Assembly: GCA_007134485.1 (NCBI GenBank) | Contig: SLKT01000078.1 | Coordinates: 1-34,153 of the forward strand | Direction: 5' to 3' | Source: Wenzhouxiangella sp. | Lineage (GTDB): Bacteria > Pseudomonadota > Gammaproteobacteria > Xanthomonadales > Wenzhouxiangellaceae | DNA length: 34,153 bases | Shown: positions 1 through 8,713 of the stretch, one piece after another | Layout: every line of letters begins with the position of its first letter | Numbering within the stretch: the first letter of the stretch is position 1 | Position numbers and translations under genes: made by a program | The notes under the pieces: generated by a model | The model's input: only the letters and a program-made list of their open reading frames with translations | What the model was told of the DNA's origin: nothing | Databases searched by the model: none

Positions 1-2372
1 ACCTGTTGCTCGTTGAGCTGACGAGTGCGCTCGGCCACCTTGGCTTCGAGTAACAGGTTGCGCCGTGCCTGATGACGACCGCCGATCCAGAGCAGGGCCG
101 GAATCATGGCGACAAACAGCACGGCGGCCGCGCCCAGCATCAGCGGGCTCAGGTACCAGGGGGGTGGTACGTTGAATCGAAAGGTCTCGGTGGAGGCGAT
201 GCGGCCGAAGCTGTCACGCGCTTGCACCCGGAATTGGTATTCACCCGATGGCAAGTGGGTGAACTCGCGTTCCGGCAGGGTATGCCAGTCGGACCAGGTG
301 GCCTGGACGGGCATGAGCCGGTAGCGGTAGCGGGTGCCTTCCGGCCAATCGAAGGCCGGTGCGGCAAACTGGAAAGACAGCGGAAAGTCCGCCACCCGAT
401 CCAGGATTGCCGGAGGGTTGTCGGGATCCAGGGCCAGGGTTCGTGAGCCGGCAAGCGCACTGCGCCACGAGACTTCCAGTTGGCCGGCGCCGATCGGGGT
501 CTCGGCCAGGTCGATCTGGTAGAGCGCATCGGAGCCACCCACCCAGACATGGTTGCGGTCAGGGTAAATGACATAGAACTCCACATCCGGTAGCCGTCCC
601 AGTTGGGCATCCAGCGGATGGGCCTGACCGTCGGGGCCAAGCCGGGCCACGCGCAGACGGTCGGTGATGCCGTCGGTGGCGATCGACCAGACCAGGTCTG
701 CCTCGGATTCGAGCAATCGCTTGCTGCCGGTCATCGGTTCGGTCAGGTATTGGCGCAGATCTTCGCGCGCAACCACGCTGCCGTCTTCCAGCCATTGCCA
801 GATCCGGTCGGGTGATGCGATCAGTTGCTGGCGCTCGTTGATGAGGAAAGTGAGGTCACCCCCGGGTTGCTGGTTGCCGGGTTCAGGAAACCGCCAGCGC
901 ACTTCGGCGCTATCGGGATCAATTCGATACAGTCCGTCCAGCCAGGTTTCCAGCCACAGCAGGCCCTCGTGGTCGACATTCAGGCGACGTCCGGGCGCGG
1001 GCAGGTGGATGAACTCGGTGGGGGTATAGGTGCCGTTGTTCCAGTGCAGGTAGCCCAGTCCATGGTCGTAAGTGGCCACCCACACGCGGTCGGGCTGTGA
1101 TGGCACGACCGCGGTATCCATACTCAGATAACGCTCGGAAACGAGCTCGAGGTTGTGCCCGTGAATTTCATAAATTCCGTAGGAGCTGGAGGCGAGCAGG
1201 ACCTGCAAGCCATCGGGCCGCGTCCAGGGTCTGAGCGACCAGACTTCGGAATCGATGCCGGGGATCGGTTCGAAGCGTCCACCTTCGAGCACGAACAGGC
1301 CCAGTGTGGTGCCGACATGCAGACGCCCGGCGAGTCGGGCCACGCTCAGCGGCGCGCCGTCCAGTCCGGTGCGCAGGTCCCAGCGACTGATCGCTGATTG
1401 CAGATCGAGTCGGGCGATGCCCGAATCCAGGGCGATCCACAGTCCGTCGTCACGATCAACGAACAGATGGCGCAAGCGGTTGTCGGGCATGCCGCGGTCA
1501 CGGTCAATGACCTGGTAGTGTTCATTTTCCAGGTCGACCAGCACCAGTCCACCGCGCAAGGTGGCGAAGGCCAGCCGTCCATCCGGCAATTGGGTGCCGT
1601 GATAGATCTGGTGTTCGGCAAGATAGCGGCTGGATTCGGTGTCAAGGTTTTCAATGGTTTGAGAGTCCGGGTCGAAGATGCGCAGCCCTGCCTGGCGAGT
1701 GCCGATGACCAGCCGCCCGTCACCGGTTGGTAGCAGGGCGTAAACCGACCGTTCACCGACCGCATCGACGAGAGGCTTGTATGCGCGATTGTGCAGTTCG
1801 GCCAGACCGGCAGGGTGAATATCGGTATACAGGCGGCCGTCGATCAGAAACGTTCCGCCGGCGCCATGTTCTTGATGCGGATGAACTGAAATCTCGTCGC
1901 CTCCAAAGCGAAAGAGCGCCTGGGGCGATGAGAAGTACCAGTCATCACCATCTACCAGTACCTGCCAGACATCCGTGAACGCCGGGGCATCCGCGGGCAG
2001 GCGATCAACCAGCGAGACATAGCTCAGCGAGCCGTCCTCTTGCGCATGCAGGTAGCCGAAGTCCGCTTGCAGTCCGACCAGAATGCGACCATCCCGGGCG
2101 CGGGCCAGCGACCGGACCGCCATCCCGGGGGTGACCGGAACCTGTCCCCAGCGCGCACCATCGAAGGTCAGCACCAGACTGTCGTTGCCGAAGTACATGA
2201 CGCCGTCGAGCCCCTGGGTCACCGCCCAGTTCTGGGTGCCGGCTGAATAGTCGCGGGGTGAATAGAACGAGATGAATGGCAGGCCTTGCTCGACGCTTCG
2301 CGCCTGGTGCGGGACGAACAGTGCGATCGTCGCGATCGTGATCAATGTAACCGCACGCCATGTGCCGCCCAT
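1..2372 (-). CDS. Periplasmic propeller / Y_Y_Y-domain sensor protein, C-terminus beyond window edge
   Basis: This frame is open from ATG at 2372 to the left edge (790 codons visible, no stop), so the gene is truncated by the window. The start has a good Shine-Dalgarno (GAGGGGA, about 8 bases upstream). Residues 1-26 form a signal peptide or N-terminal anchor. Most of the visible protein is repeated propeller-like blades of the two-component-regulator-propeller kind (for example DGRLVIGTRQAGLRIFD and DDGLWIALDSGIARLDL). Near residues 675-730 lies a Y_Y_Y-like immunoglobulin-type domain (YRYRLMPVQATWSDWHTLP and SGEYQFRVQARDSFG). One transmembrane helix follows, then the start of a coiled coil (VAERTRQLNEQQ) where the window ends. 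In this family the output is a histidine kinase, GGDEF or DNA-binding domain, and it lies outside the window. The role is sensing a periplasmic ligand; the ligand is unknown. The gene may be co-transcribed with the NERD gene 95 bases upstream. Confidence 0.85.
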   Translation of the reverse strand, partial: MGGTWRAVTLITIATIALFVPHQARSVEQGLPFISFYSPRDYSAGTQNWAVTQGLDGVMYFGNDSLVLTFDGARWGQVPVTPGMAVRSLARARDGRILVGLQADFGYLHAQEDGSLSYVSLVDRLPADAPAFTDVWQVLVDGDDWYFSSPQALFRFGGDEISVHPHQEHGAGGTFLIDGRLYTDIHPAGLAELHNRAYKPLVDAVGERSVYALLPTGDGRLVIGTRQAGLRIFDPDSQTIENLDTESSRYLAEHQIYHGTQLPDGRLAFATLRGGLVLVDLENEHYQVIDRDRGMPDNRLRHLFVDRDDGLWIALDSGIARLDLQSAISRWDLRTGLDGAPLSVARLAGRLHVGTTLGLFVLEGGRFEPIPGIDSEVWSLRPWTRPDGLQVLLASSSYGIYEIHGHNLELVSERYLSMDTAVVPSQPDRVWVATYDHGLGYLHWNNGTYTPTEFIHLPAPGRRLNVDHEGLLWLETWLDGLYRIDPDSAEVRWRFPEPGNQQPGGDLTFLINERQQLIASPDRIWQWLEDGSVVAREDLRQYLTEPMTGSKRLLESEADLVWSIATDGITDRLRVARLGPDGQAHPLDAQLGRLPDVEFYVIYPDRNHVWVGGSDALYQIDLAETPIGAGQLEVSWRSALAGSRTLALDPDNPPAILDRVADFPLSFQFAAPAFDWPEGTRYRYRLMPVQATWSDWHTLPEREFTHLPSGEYQFRVQARDSFGRIASTETFRFNVPPPWYLSPLMLGAAAVLFVAMIPALLWIGGRHQARRNLLLEAKVAERTRQLNEQQ

Positions 2373-2467
2373 GGGCCGCTTCCCCTCGGTTGAATAACGA
2401 AGCCAAGGTGAGCATAGCACGTGGAGAATCGATGCCAGCCGCCCTCGAACTGCGAATGAAACTTCGA

Positions 2468-3268
2468 TCAGGCTGCTTGCTGTCCGAGACGCTCTTTGCC
2501 CGACAGCAGTGCGATCAGATTATCGTACCTGGCCTTTCTCAGGATTCCCTGGTCTTGTGTCTCGGACAGGGTTTTTTCGATCAATTCGGGCACGATGACC
2601 GGCACCTGCGAATGATCGGCGTTTTCGATGATCACCCCCGGATTTGAAAAGCAGACCATGGGTTGAACCGGGATGCTCAGACCGTGGCTGAGCAGCCAGC
2701 GATCCAGTGCGTCGACCTGGGCTCTGACCTGATTGACCGGATTATCCAGCGCATTCCAGCCGGGGCGGCTGCCACAGCCGGCCCTTCGGGCTGTCTGCCA
2801 TTGCCTCTTGTCGGGGTCGACATAAATGATGCCGGGGGTGTTCTTGACCTCAATGACGCTGATGCCGTTTGGTCCGACCACGATGAAGTCGAGTTCTCGT
2901 TCGCCATTGGGCAATCGCGGATCGGGGACCATGACCTGGTTGAACAGCACATGGTCTTCGGGTAGGGCCTTGAGCGCCTTGAGCGTACGCACCTCGCCTT
3001 CCACCCCGCTGAGCACATGGGCAGGAATCGAGGATCCTCCGGTAATCGCGGCAAAGAATAGCGCCATGGCGCCGATACCGGCCAGCATGATGCCCAGTGG
3101 CGGCATGACCAGGTATCCACCGGCGGTCACTGCGGCCACGGCCAGCAGCCCCAGTCCCAGTCGTTGGCGTTGACGACGTCTCAACGCCGTCATCTCGCGA
3201 CGATGATGCGCCAGCGGCGCATACTCGGTCAGAAATCGACAATCAGCCATCCGGCAATTGTGCCACAC
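2468..3268 (-). CDS. Membrane-anchored NERD-domain (nuclease-related) protein
   Basis: The product is 266 residues. A basic N-terminus precedes one or two hydrophobic helices at about residues 38-76. A NERD domain follows at about residues 88-200, with the acidic/basic pattern of PD-(D/E)XK-like folds: E92 in GVEGE, D127 in RELDFIVV, and E140 and K142 in VIEVKN. NERD domains are thought to be nuclease-like and are often membrane-tethered; the biological role of this class is poorly known. The chosen start is GTG at 3268, with AAGGGA only 3-4 bases before it. An ATG at 3250 would remove six residues but has no visible ribosome site. The gene lies 30 bases after the phospholipase D gene and 95 bases before the sensor gene, all on the same strand, so they may form one operon. 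Confidence 0.8.
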   Translation of the reverse strand: MWHNCRMADCRFLTEYAPLAHHRREMTALRRRQRQRLGLGLLAVAAVTAGGYLVMPPLGIMLAGIGAMALFFAAITGGSSIPAHVLSGVEGEVRTLKALKALPEDHVLFNQVMVPDPRLPNGERELDFIVVGPNGISVIEVKNTPGIIYVDPDKRQWQTARRAGCGSRPGWNALDNPVNQVRAQVDALDRWLLSHGLSIPVQPMVCFSNPGVIIENADHSQVPVIVPELIEKTLSETQDQGILRKARYDNLIALLSGKERLGQQAA

Positions 3269-3298
3269 TCGTCCCTTCAGCCCACTCCCCCCTCATCT

Positions 3299-4672
3299 TC
3301 ACAAATACGGCGAGAACAACCAGCACACCGAATCCCGCAACCGGACCGGCAACCCGCGACCGTCGACTTCTTCCAGTGTCACTTCGCTGCCGGATTCAAA
3401 GGCATGGTCGAAATACTCGATCAGGCCAGAGGCGAATTCGCGCCCGTAAACCTCGACTTGCAGCTCGAAGTTCAGCCGCAGGCTGCGCGGGTCCCAGTTG
3501 GCCGAGCCGACCAGGCTGTAATAACCATCGACGATGAACAGCTTGGCATGGTTGAATGGTGGTGGCTGGTACACCACCCTGGCTCCGCGGAACAGGATTT
3601 CCCAGAGCATGTTGCGGGTCGCCCAGTGCACGTAGGGCAGGTTGTTTTTCTCCGGCAGAACCACGCTCACACTCACGCCGCGAACGGAGGCTGCCTGAAT
3701 GGCGCCGATCAACTCGCGCGGGGGCAGAAAGTAAGGGGTCATGATGCGTACCGAGTGGCGCGCTTCGGCAATGGCGGCGGTCAGCAACATGGTCAGGCGG
3801 TCCAGATCCTCATCTGGCCCATCGGCCACGGTCCGGCACAGCAGTGTTCCGGTCGGTGGCGTGGACAGCCGCGGTGGCGCATCTTCGTTCCCGGTGGCGA
3901 AGGTCCACAAACGCAGGAATTCCTCGCGCATCTGTGCGACTGCCGGTCCTTCGATGCGGAAGTGCACATCAGCAGTGGGACGGGGATTGGAATCGAGCTC
4001 GAGGCAGTGCCGGTCACCAATATTCATGCCGCCGGCAAAGCCGATCCGGTCATCGATAATCAGGGTCTTGTGGTGGTTGCGCATATTGATCGCCAGCGAA
4101 GGCGGAAACAGGCGCGGAGCCAGAAAGCGTGCCACCTTCAATCCGGCCCGCCTCAGACGCCGGCTGCTCTTGGGCCAGGAGTACCAGTCGCCGAATCCAT
4201 CGAGCAGGACGCGCACATCCACGCCTCGCCCGGCCGCCTTGCTGAGCGTCTCGGTAAAGGTTTGTCCGGTCCAGTCATTATCGAGCAGATAGGTGGTCAG
4301 AAGCACATGAGACCGGGCTGAGGCGATGGCTTCCAGCATGGCCGGATAAGCCTGTTCGCCGTTGACCAGCGTGTCGACTCGATTGCCATCGGACAACGCA
4401 TGTCGGCTCAGGCCTTGACCGACTTGAGCGAGGTTTCGAAATTGTGGCTGCACCGAATCCGGGATGGCCTCTAATGCGGCCAGTCGATGGCCGCGCTCGT
4501 AGCCGAGTCGAAAGCCGGTCAATCCCAGATCACGGGCGCGTCCGCGCACCCGGTTCAGTCCAAAGAACAGGTATAGCACCGGCCCGGCTACCGGTGCGAG
4601 AACACAAACCGCGATCCAGCCGAAAGCCGCACGAGAATCGCGCTTGTAAAGCAGCGCATGCACGGCGGTCAA
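3299..4672 (-). CDS. cls: Cardiolipin synthase-like phospholipase D family protein
   Basis: This is a membrane phospholipid-synthesis enzyme that would join phosphatidylglycerol units into cardiolipin. Two HKD phosphodiesterase motifs are complete: H200/K202/D207 in HHKTLIIDD and H375/K377/D382 in NHAKLFIVD, each followed by the usual G(G/S)xN segment (GGMN, GSANWD). An N-terminal hydrophobic region (residues 16-38, GWIAVCVLAPVAGPVLYLFF) precedes a basic loop, as in ClsA-type enzymes. The start given is TTG at 4672. The same frame continues open upstream to a TGA near 4789 and encodes another convincing hydrophobic helix (TLILILFHAILAPL), but it contains no ATG, GTG or TTG. The true start may therefore be a rarer codon upstream. 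The first codon is 202 bases from metK, which diverges. Assignment to the family is firm; the exact lipid product is inferred. Confidence 0.88.
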   Translation of the reverse strand: MTAVHALLYKRDSRAAFGWIAVCVLAPVAGPVLYLFFGLNRVRGRARDLGLTGFRLGYERGHRLAALEAIPDSVQPQFRNLAQVGQGLSRHALSDGNRVDTLVNGEQAYPAMLEAIASARSHVLLTTYLLDNDWTGQTFTETLSKAAGRGVDVRVLLDGFGDWYSWPKSSRRLRRAGLKVARFLAPRLFPPSLAINMRNHHKTLIIDDRIGFAGGMNIGDRHCLELDSNPRPTADVHFRIEGPAVAQMREEFLRLWTFATGNEDAPPRLSTPPTGTLLCRTVADGPDEDLDRLTMLLTAAIAEARHSVRIMTPYFLPPRELIGAIQAASVRGVSVSVVLPEKNNLPYVHWATRNMLWEILFRGARVVYQPPPFNHAKLFIVDGYYSLVGSANWDPRSLRLNFELQVEVYGREFASGLIEYFDHAFESGSEVTLEEVDGRGLPVRLRDSVCWLFSPYL

Positions 4673-4874
4673 AGGCGCCAGGATGGCATGGAACAGGATC
4701 AGTATCAGGGTTTCGGGATTCAGGGTCGAGATGGCCGGTGTGGTCGTATTGGCATGATATCGGCAATATCGGCCGAGCGTGCCGGCTCAATAATCGGGGG
4801 TGGGGATGCATCCTCACGCGCTCTGCGTTAGACTATGTATCTTTCTATCCGAATCAAAAGATAAATACCCTGAA

Positions 4875-6092
4875 ATGAGCGCATACCTGTTTACTTCCGA
4901 ATCCGTTTCCGAGGGTCATCCAGACAAACTGGCCGACCAGATTTCCGATGCCATCCTGGACGCCATCCTGACCCAGGACCGCCATGCCCGCGTGGCCTGC
5001 GAGACATTCATCAAGACCGGCGCGGTCGTGGTGGGTGGCGAAATCAGCACTACCGCCTGGGTCGACCTGGAAGACCTGATCCGCCAGGTTGTCAACGATG
5101 TGGGTTACAACTCCTCGAAGGTTGGCTTCGACGGTCAGACCTGCTCGGTGATCAACATGATCGGCAAGCAATCGCCGGACATCGCCCAGGGTGTCGACCG
5201 GGAGATCCCGGAAGATCAGGGCGCTGGCGATCAGGGGCTGATGTTCGGTTATGCATCGAACGAAACCCCGGAATTGATGCCGGCGCCGATCTTTTATGCG
5301 CATCGCCTGGTCGAGCAGCAGACCCGGTTGCGCAAGCACAGCGACAATCCGCTGCCCTGGCTGCGCCCTGATGCCAAGAGCCAGGTGACCCTGCGCTACG
5401 AGGACGGCAAACCGGTGGCCATCGACGCGGTGGTGCTGTCGACTCAGCATGATCCGGGCATCGAGCTTGACGAAATCCGTGAAGGGGTGCGCAAGCACAT
5501 CATCGATCCGGTGTTGCCGAAAGAATGGCTGCACAGCAACACCCTTTTCCACATCAATCCGACCGGCAAGTTCGTCATCGGTGGTCCGGTGGGCGATGCA
5601 GGTCTGACCGGGCGCAAGATCATTGTCGACACCTACGGCGGCATGGCTCGCCATGGCGGGGGTGCCTTCTCGGGCAAGGATCCATCCAAGGTAGACCGTT
5701 CAGCCACCTACGCGGCCCGCTATGTGGCCAAGAACGTGGTTGCGGCCGGGCTGGCCGACAAGTGCGAGCTGCAGGTCAGTTACGCCATCGGGGTGGCCGA
5801 GCCGACCTCGATCTCGGTGACCACCTTCGGCACCAACAAGATTCCCGAGGAACAGATCGAGAAGCTGATTCGCGAGCACTTCGATCTGCGTCCCTTTGGC
5901 ATCATGAAATCACTGGATCTGTTGCATCCAATGTACCGGCAGACGGCCACCCACGGTCATTTCGGCCGCCATCCCGAGCAGAGCTCGGCCATGGTCATCC
6001 GGGATGGCAAGAAATACGAGGATCACTTCACGACCTTCAGTTGGGAGAAAACTGACAAGGCCGACGATCTGCGCAACGCCGCCGGGATCTGA
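4875..6092 (+). CDS. metK: S-adenosylmethionine synthetase (methionine adenosyltransferase)
   Basis: This enzyme makes SAM from methionine and ATP, the entry step of the methyl cycle. It has 405 residues, close to the family norm. The N-terminal signature ([12 protein letters not shown], with catalytic H15), the ATP motif [12 protein letters not shown] near residue 116 and the phosphate-binding [16 protein letters not shown] near residue 262 are all intact. The start at 4875 ([10 protein letters not shown]) matches the family. An in-frame upstream start at 4800 would add 25 non-conserved residues and is rejected. No strong Shine-Dalgarno is visible before 4875, which is unusual for this highly expressed gene. 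I looked for SAM- or SAH-riboswitch cores in the leader (4790-4874) and saw none. It is followed 80 bases later by ahcY on the same strand. Confidence 0.97.
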   Translation: MSAYLFTSESVSEGHPDKLADQISDAILDAILTQDRHARVACETFIKTGAVVVGGEISTTAWVDLEDLIRQVVNDVGYNSSKVGFDGQTCSVINMIGKQSPDIAQGVDREIPEDQGAGDQGLMFGYASNETPELMPAPIFYAHRLVEQQTRLRKHSDNPLPWLRPDAKSQVTLRYEDGKPVAIDAVVLSTQHDPGIELDEIREGVRKHIIDPVLPKEWLHSNTLFHINPTGKFVIGGPVGDAGLTGRKIIVDTYGGMARHGGGAFSGKDPSKVDRSATYAARYVAKNVVAAGLADKCELQVSYAIGVAEPTSISVTTFGTNKIPEEQIEKLIREHFDLRPFGIMKSLDLLHPMYRQTATHGHFGRHPEQSSAMVIRDGKKYEDHFTTFSWEKTDKADDLRNAAGI

Positions 6093-6101
6093 TTACCGGA
6101 A

Positions 6102-6124
6102 AGCGGGGCAGGAATTGCCCCGCT
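6102..6124 (+). terminator. 9-bp hairpin between metK and ahcY (possible attenuator)
   Basis: AGCGGGGCA (6102-6110) pairs perfectly with TGCCCCGCT (6116-6124) across a five-base loop, ten bases after the metK stop. The downstream tract is pyrimidine-rich (a run of five T near 6140), but the T-run does not directly abut the stem. It could be a partial terminator or an mRNA-processing or stability hairpin that tunes metK against ahcY. The pairing is seen directly; the function is inferred. Confidence 0.45.
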
Positions 6125-6172
6125 ACTTTCCCGCTTCCCTTTTTCAAACAAGCTTCAAGAGGATTTTTCAAA

Positions 6173-7633
6173 ATGAGTGCCAAAGCAGAAGATGTACGCA
6201 AGGGCGTGTTGTTCGACGACTCCATCTCGCCGACCGACCACGATTACGTGATTGCCGATCTCGGCCAGGCCGACTTCGGACGCAAGGAAATCGCCATTGC
6301 CGAGACGGAGATGCCCGGCTTGATGCAGACTCGTGAAGAGTTTGCCAAGGACAAGCCATTGAAGGGCGCGCGCATCGCCGGTTCGTTGCACATGACCATT
6401 CAGACCGCGGTGCTGATGGAGACCCTGATCGATCTGGGTGCTGAAGTCCGCTGGGCTTCGTGCAACATTTACTCCACCCAGGACCACGCCGCAGCCGCCA
6501 TGGTCAAGCGCGGCGTGCCGGTATTCGCGTTCAAGGGCGAAAGCCTGGTCGAATACTGGGAGTACACTCATCGGATCTTTCAGTGGCCTGACGGCGAGAC
6601 CGCCAACATGATTCTCGATGACGGCGGTGATGCCACGCTGCTTCTCAATCTGGGCGCCCAGGCCGAAAAGGATCCATCAGTGCTGGATAACCCCGGCAGC
6701 GAAGAAGAAGAAGCCCTTTTTGCGGCTATCAAGAAGCGTCTGGATACCAATCCGGGCTGGTACTCGAAGGCCCTGGCCAACATTCAGGGTGTCACCGAGG
6801 AAACCACCACCGGGGTCAACCGTCTGTATCGCATGCAGAAGGAAGGCACCCTGAAGTTCCCGGCCATCAACGTCAACGATTCAGTGACCAAGTCCAAGTT
6901 CGACAACCTGTATGGTTGCCGCGAGTCGCTGGTCGATGCGATCAAGCGTGCCACCGATGTCATGATCGCGGGCAAGACCGCCATCGTGTGTGGCTATGGT
7001 GATGTCGGCAAGGGTTCGGCCCAATCGCTTCGGGCACTCTCGGCCAATGTCTGGATTACAGAAGTTGATCCCATCTGCGCACTGCAGGCTTCCATGGAAG
7101 GCTACAAGGTGGTCAATATTGAAGATGAAGGTGTGGTCGAAGCGGCCGACATTTTTGTCACCGCCACCGGCAACTACAACGTCATCAACCATGACCACAT
7201 GTTGCGCATGAAAGACGAGGCCATCGTCTGCAACATTGGCCATTTCGACAACGAGATCGAAGTGGTCAGCCTGGAACAATACGAATGGGATGAGATCAAG
7301 CCGCAAGTCGATCACATCACCTTCCCCGATGGCAAGAAGATCATCCTGCTGGCCCGTGGCCGCCTGGTCAACCTGGGTTGTGCCACCGGTCATCCGAGCT
7401 TCGTGATGTCGAATTCGTTCACCAACCAGACCCTGGCACAGATCGAGCTGTGGAAGAACGGTGATCGCTACGATGACGAGGTCTATGTCCTGCCCAAGCA
7501 TCTGGATGAAAAGGTCGCCCGCTTGCACCTGGAGCGCGTCGGCGCCCGCTTGACCGAGCTCAAGCCGGACCAGGCCGACTACATCGGCGTGCCGGTGGAA
7601 GGGCCTTACAAGCCGGATCATTATCGGTATTAA
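6173..7633 (+). CDS. ahcY: S-adenosylhomocysteine hydrolase (adenosylhomocysteinase)
   Basis: This cytosolic enzyme splits S-adenosylhomocysteine, the product inhibitor of methyltransferases, into adenosine and homocysteine using tightly bound NAD. It has 486 residues, the longer bacterial form. The substrate-domain motif [13 protein letters not shown] (about residues 99-111) is present. The Rossmann NAD motif ([10 protein letters not shown]) lies near residue 274, and the C-terminus ends in the family's hallmark KPDHYRY. The start has an AGAGGA ribosome site about nine bases upstream. It forms a functional run with metK upstream and metF downstream: SAM made, used, SAH cleared, and homocysteine remethylated. 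No SAH-riboswitch core is visible in the 80-base gap before it, although this gene is a common target of that riboswitch in related bacteria. Confidence 0.97.
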   Translation: MSAKAEDVRKGVLFDDSISPTDHDYVIADLGQADFGRKEIAIAETEMPGLMQTREEFAKDKPLKGARIAGSLHMTIQTAVLMETLIDLGAEVRWASCNIYSTQDHAAAAMVKRGVPVFAFKGESLVEYWEYTHRIFQWPDGETANMILDDGGDATLLLNLGAQAEKDPSVLDNPGSEEEEALFAAIKKRLDTNPGWYSKALANIQGVTEETTTGVNRLYRMQKEGTLKFPAINVNDSVTKSKFDNLYGCRESLVDAIKRATDVMIAGKTAIVCGYGDVGKGSAQSLRALSANVWITEVDPICALQASMEGYKVVNIEDEGVVEAADIFVTATGNYNVINHDHMLRMKDEAIVCNIGHFDNEIEVVSLEQYEWDEIKPQVDHITFPDGKKIILLARGRLVNLGCATGHPSFVMSNSFTNQTLAQIELWKNGDRYDDEVYVLPKHLDEKVARLHLERVGARLTELKPDQADYIGVPVEGPYKPDHYRY

Positions 7634-7644
7634 GGCAGGTAAGA

Positions 7645-7781
7645 GGTGAAAGGTAAAAGGTGAAAGGTAAAAGGGCTAAGGGTTAAGGTTTAAGGTTTAA
7701 GGCAAAGAGGTTTTCCTCTTAGCCCCTTAACCCCTTAGCCCGTTAGCCCCTTCACCCATTGGCCCGTTCACCCGTTTTCCC
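7645..7781 (+). repeat. Large imperfect hairpin built from 7-base (left arm) and 8-base (right arm) tandem units
   Basis: The ahcY-metF gap is dominated by this structure. The left arm (7645-7707) is nine consecutive heptamers of the form GGTGAAA, GGTAAAA, GGGCTAA, GGGTTAA, GGTTTAA. A perfect six-base stem with a TTTT loop (AAGAGG 7705-7710, CCTCTT 7715-7720) forms the tip. The right arm (7718-7781) is eight consecutive octamers such as CTTAGCCC, CTTAACCC, CTTCACCC and GTTCACCC. The arms are complementary in kind and in order: TTAA/CTAA-type units lie near the tip and GTGAA-type units lie outside. Because one arm has period 7 and the other period 8, pairing must slip or bulge. It may act as a partial terminator, an mRNA stabiliser between ahcY and metF, or be a dispersed repeat. 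Confidence 0.85.
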
Positions 7782-7834
7782 CAACCAGCGCCACTGTCCT
7801 ATCACGCAGCAGTTAACGTCAAGAAAGGCATCCA

Positions 7835-8710
7835 ATGACCAACCGTAGTCCCCAACTCAGTTTCGAATTCTTTCCGCCCAAGAACGATGATCAATTGAAG
7901 TCGTTCAAACTGGCGCGGGATCGATTGGCGAGCCTGAAGCCGGAGTACATGTCGGTGACTTTCGGGGCGGGCGGTTCTACGCGTTCGCGAACGCGCGAAA
8001 CCGTGCTGAGCATCGAGCAGGAAACAAGAGTGCCGGCTGCGCCGCATATTTCGTGCATGTCGGAAGATACCGACAGTATTCGCCGGCTGCTGGATGACTA
8101 CCGCGATGCGGGGGTCAAGCGCCTTGTCGTGCTGCGTGGGGATCGTCCCTCGGGTGGTGGATCGGGCGTATTTGACTATGCCGTGGATCTGGTGAAGTTC
8201 ATCCGCGAGCACTACGGCGATCACTTTCTTATGGAAGTCGCCTGTTACCCGGAGCACCATCCCGAGTCCCGATCGCCGGCCGAAGACCTGGTGCACTTCA
8301 AGGCCAAGGTCGATGCCGGTGCGCACAGTGCGATCACCCAGTATTTCTTCAGTGCCGAAAGCTACTTTCGCTTCGTCGACGAAGCACGCGCTCTGGGTAT
8401 CGAAATCCCCATCGTGCCGGGCATCATGCCGATTACCAATTATTCGCGCCTGGCGCGCTTTTCGAAAATGTGTGGGGCCGAAATACCGATGTGGATCCGC
8501 AAGCGCATTCAGGCATTCGAAGAGGATGGTGACAGTGAATCATTGCTGGCCTTCGGAGAAGAGGTTGTGACCCATCTGTGTCAACGCCTGCTGGAAAGCG
8601 GCGCTCCGGGTATTCACTTTTACACCCTCAACCGTTCCAAGTCTTCGCTGGCTCTGTGCCGCAACCTGGGCCTTGGGCACAAGCCCGCGCTGGTGCGCGA
8701 ATCGGCTTGA
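7835..8710 (+). CDS. metF: 5,10-methylenetetrahydrofolate reductase
   Basis: This flavoenzyme reduces methylene-THF to methyl-THF, the methyl donor for remaking methionine from homocysteine. It has 291 residues, typical of MetF. It begins with SFEFFPPK (the conserved catalytic Glu lies in FEFFPP), then SVTFGAGGSTR, LRGDRP and the C-terminal GIHFYTLNRS. The start has an AAAGG ribosome site seven bases upstream. It lies 201 bases after ahcY on the same strand, separated by the tandem-unit hairpin, so it may be expressed partly from its own promoter. Its stop lies only three bases from the stop of the convergent membrane EAL gene. Confidence 0.96.
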   Translation: MTNRSPQLSFEFFPPKNDDQLKSFKLARDRLASLKPEYMSVTFGAGGSTRSRTRETVLSIEQETRVPAAPHISCMSEDTDSIRRLLDDYRDAGVKRLVVLRGDRPSGGGSGVFDYAVDLVKFIREHYGDHFLMEVACYPEHHPESRSPAEDLVHFKAKVDAGAHSAITQYFFSAESYFRFVDEARALGIEIPIVPGIMPITNYSRLARFSKMCGAEIPMWIRKRIQAFEEDGDSESLLAFGEEVVTHLCQRLLESGAPGIHFYTLNRSKSSLALCRNLGLGHKPALVRESA

Positions 8711-8713
8711 GCG

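Noticed and set aside
3164-4321. 385-codon plus-strand open frame opposite the cardiolipin synthase
   Set aside because: It is antisense to a gene with two complete HKD motifs; its own translation has no recognisable domain and reflects GC-rich mirror coding.
4800-4874. Longer in-frame start for metK at 4800
   Set aside because: The added 25 residues are unlike any MetK N-terminus; the family start [18 protein letters not shown] is at 4875.
6093-6172. Possible SAH riboswitch before ahcY
   Set aside because: The gap is short and holds a simple GC hairpin; the conserved SAH-riboswitch core words were not seen.
6881-7621. 246-codon minus-strand frame opposite ahcY
   Set aside because: It is antisense to a fully conserved ahcY; no motif or ribosome site supports it.
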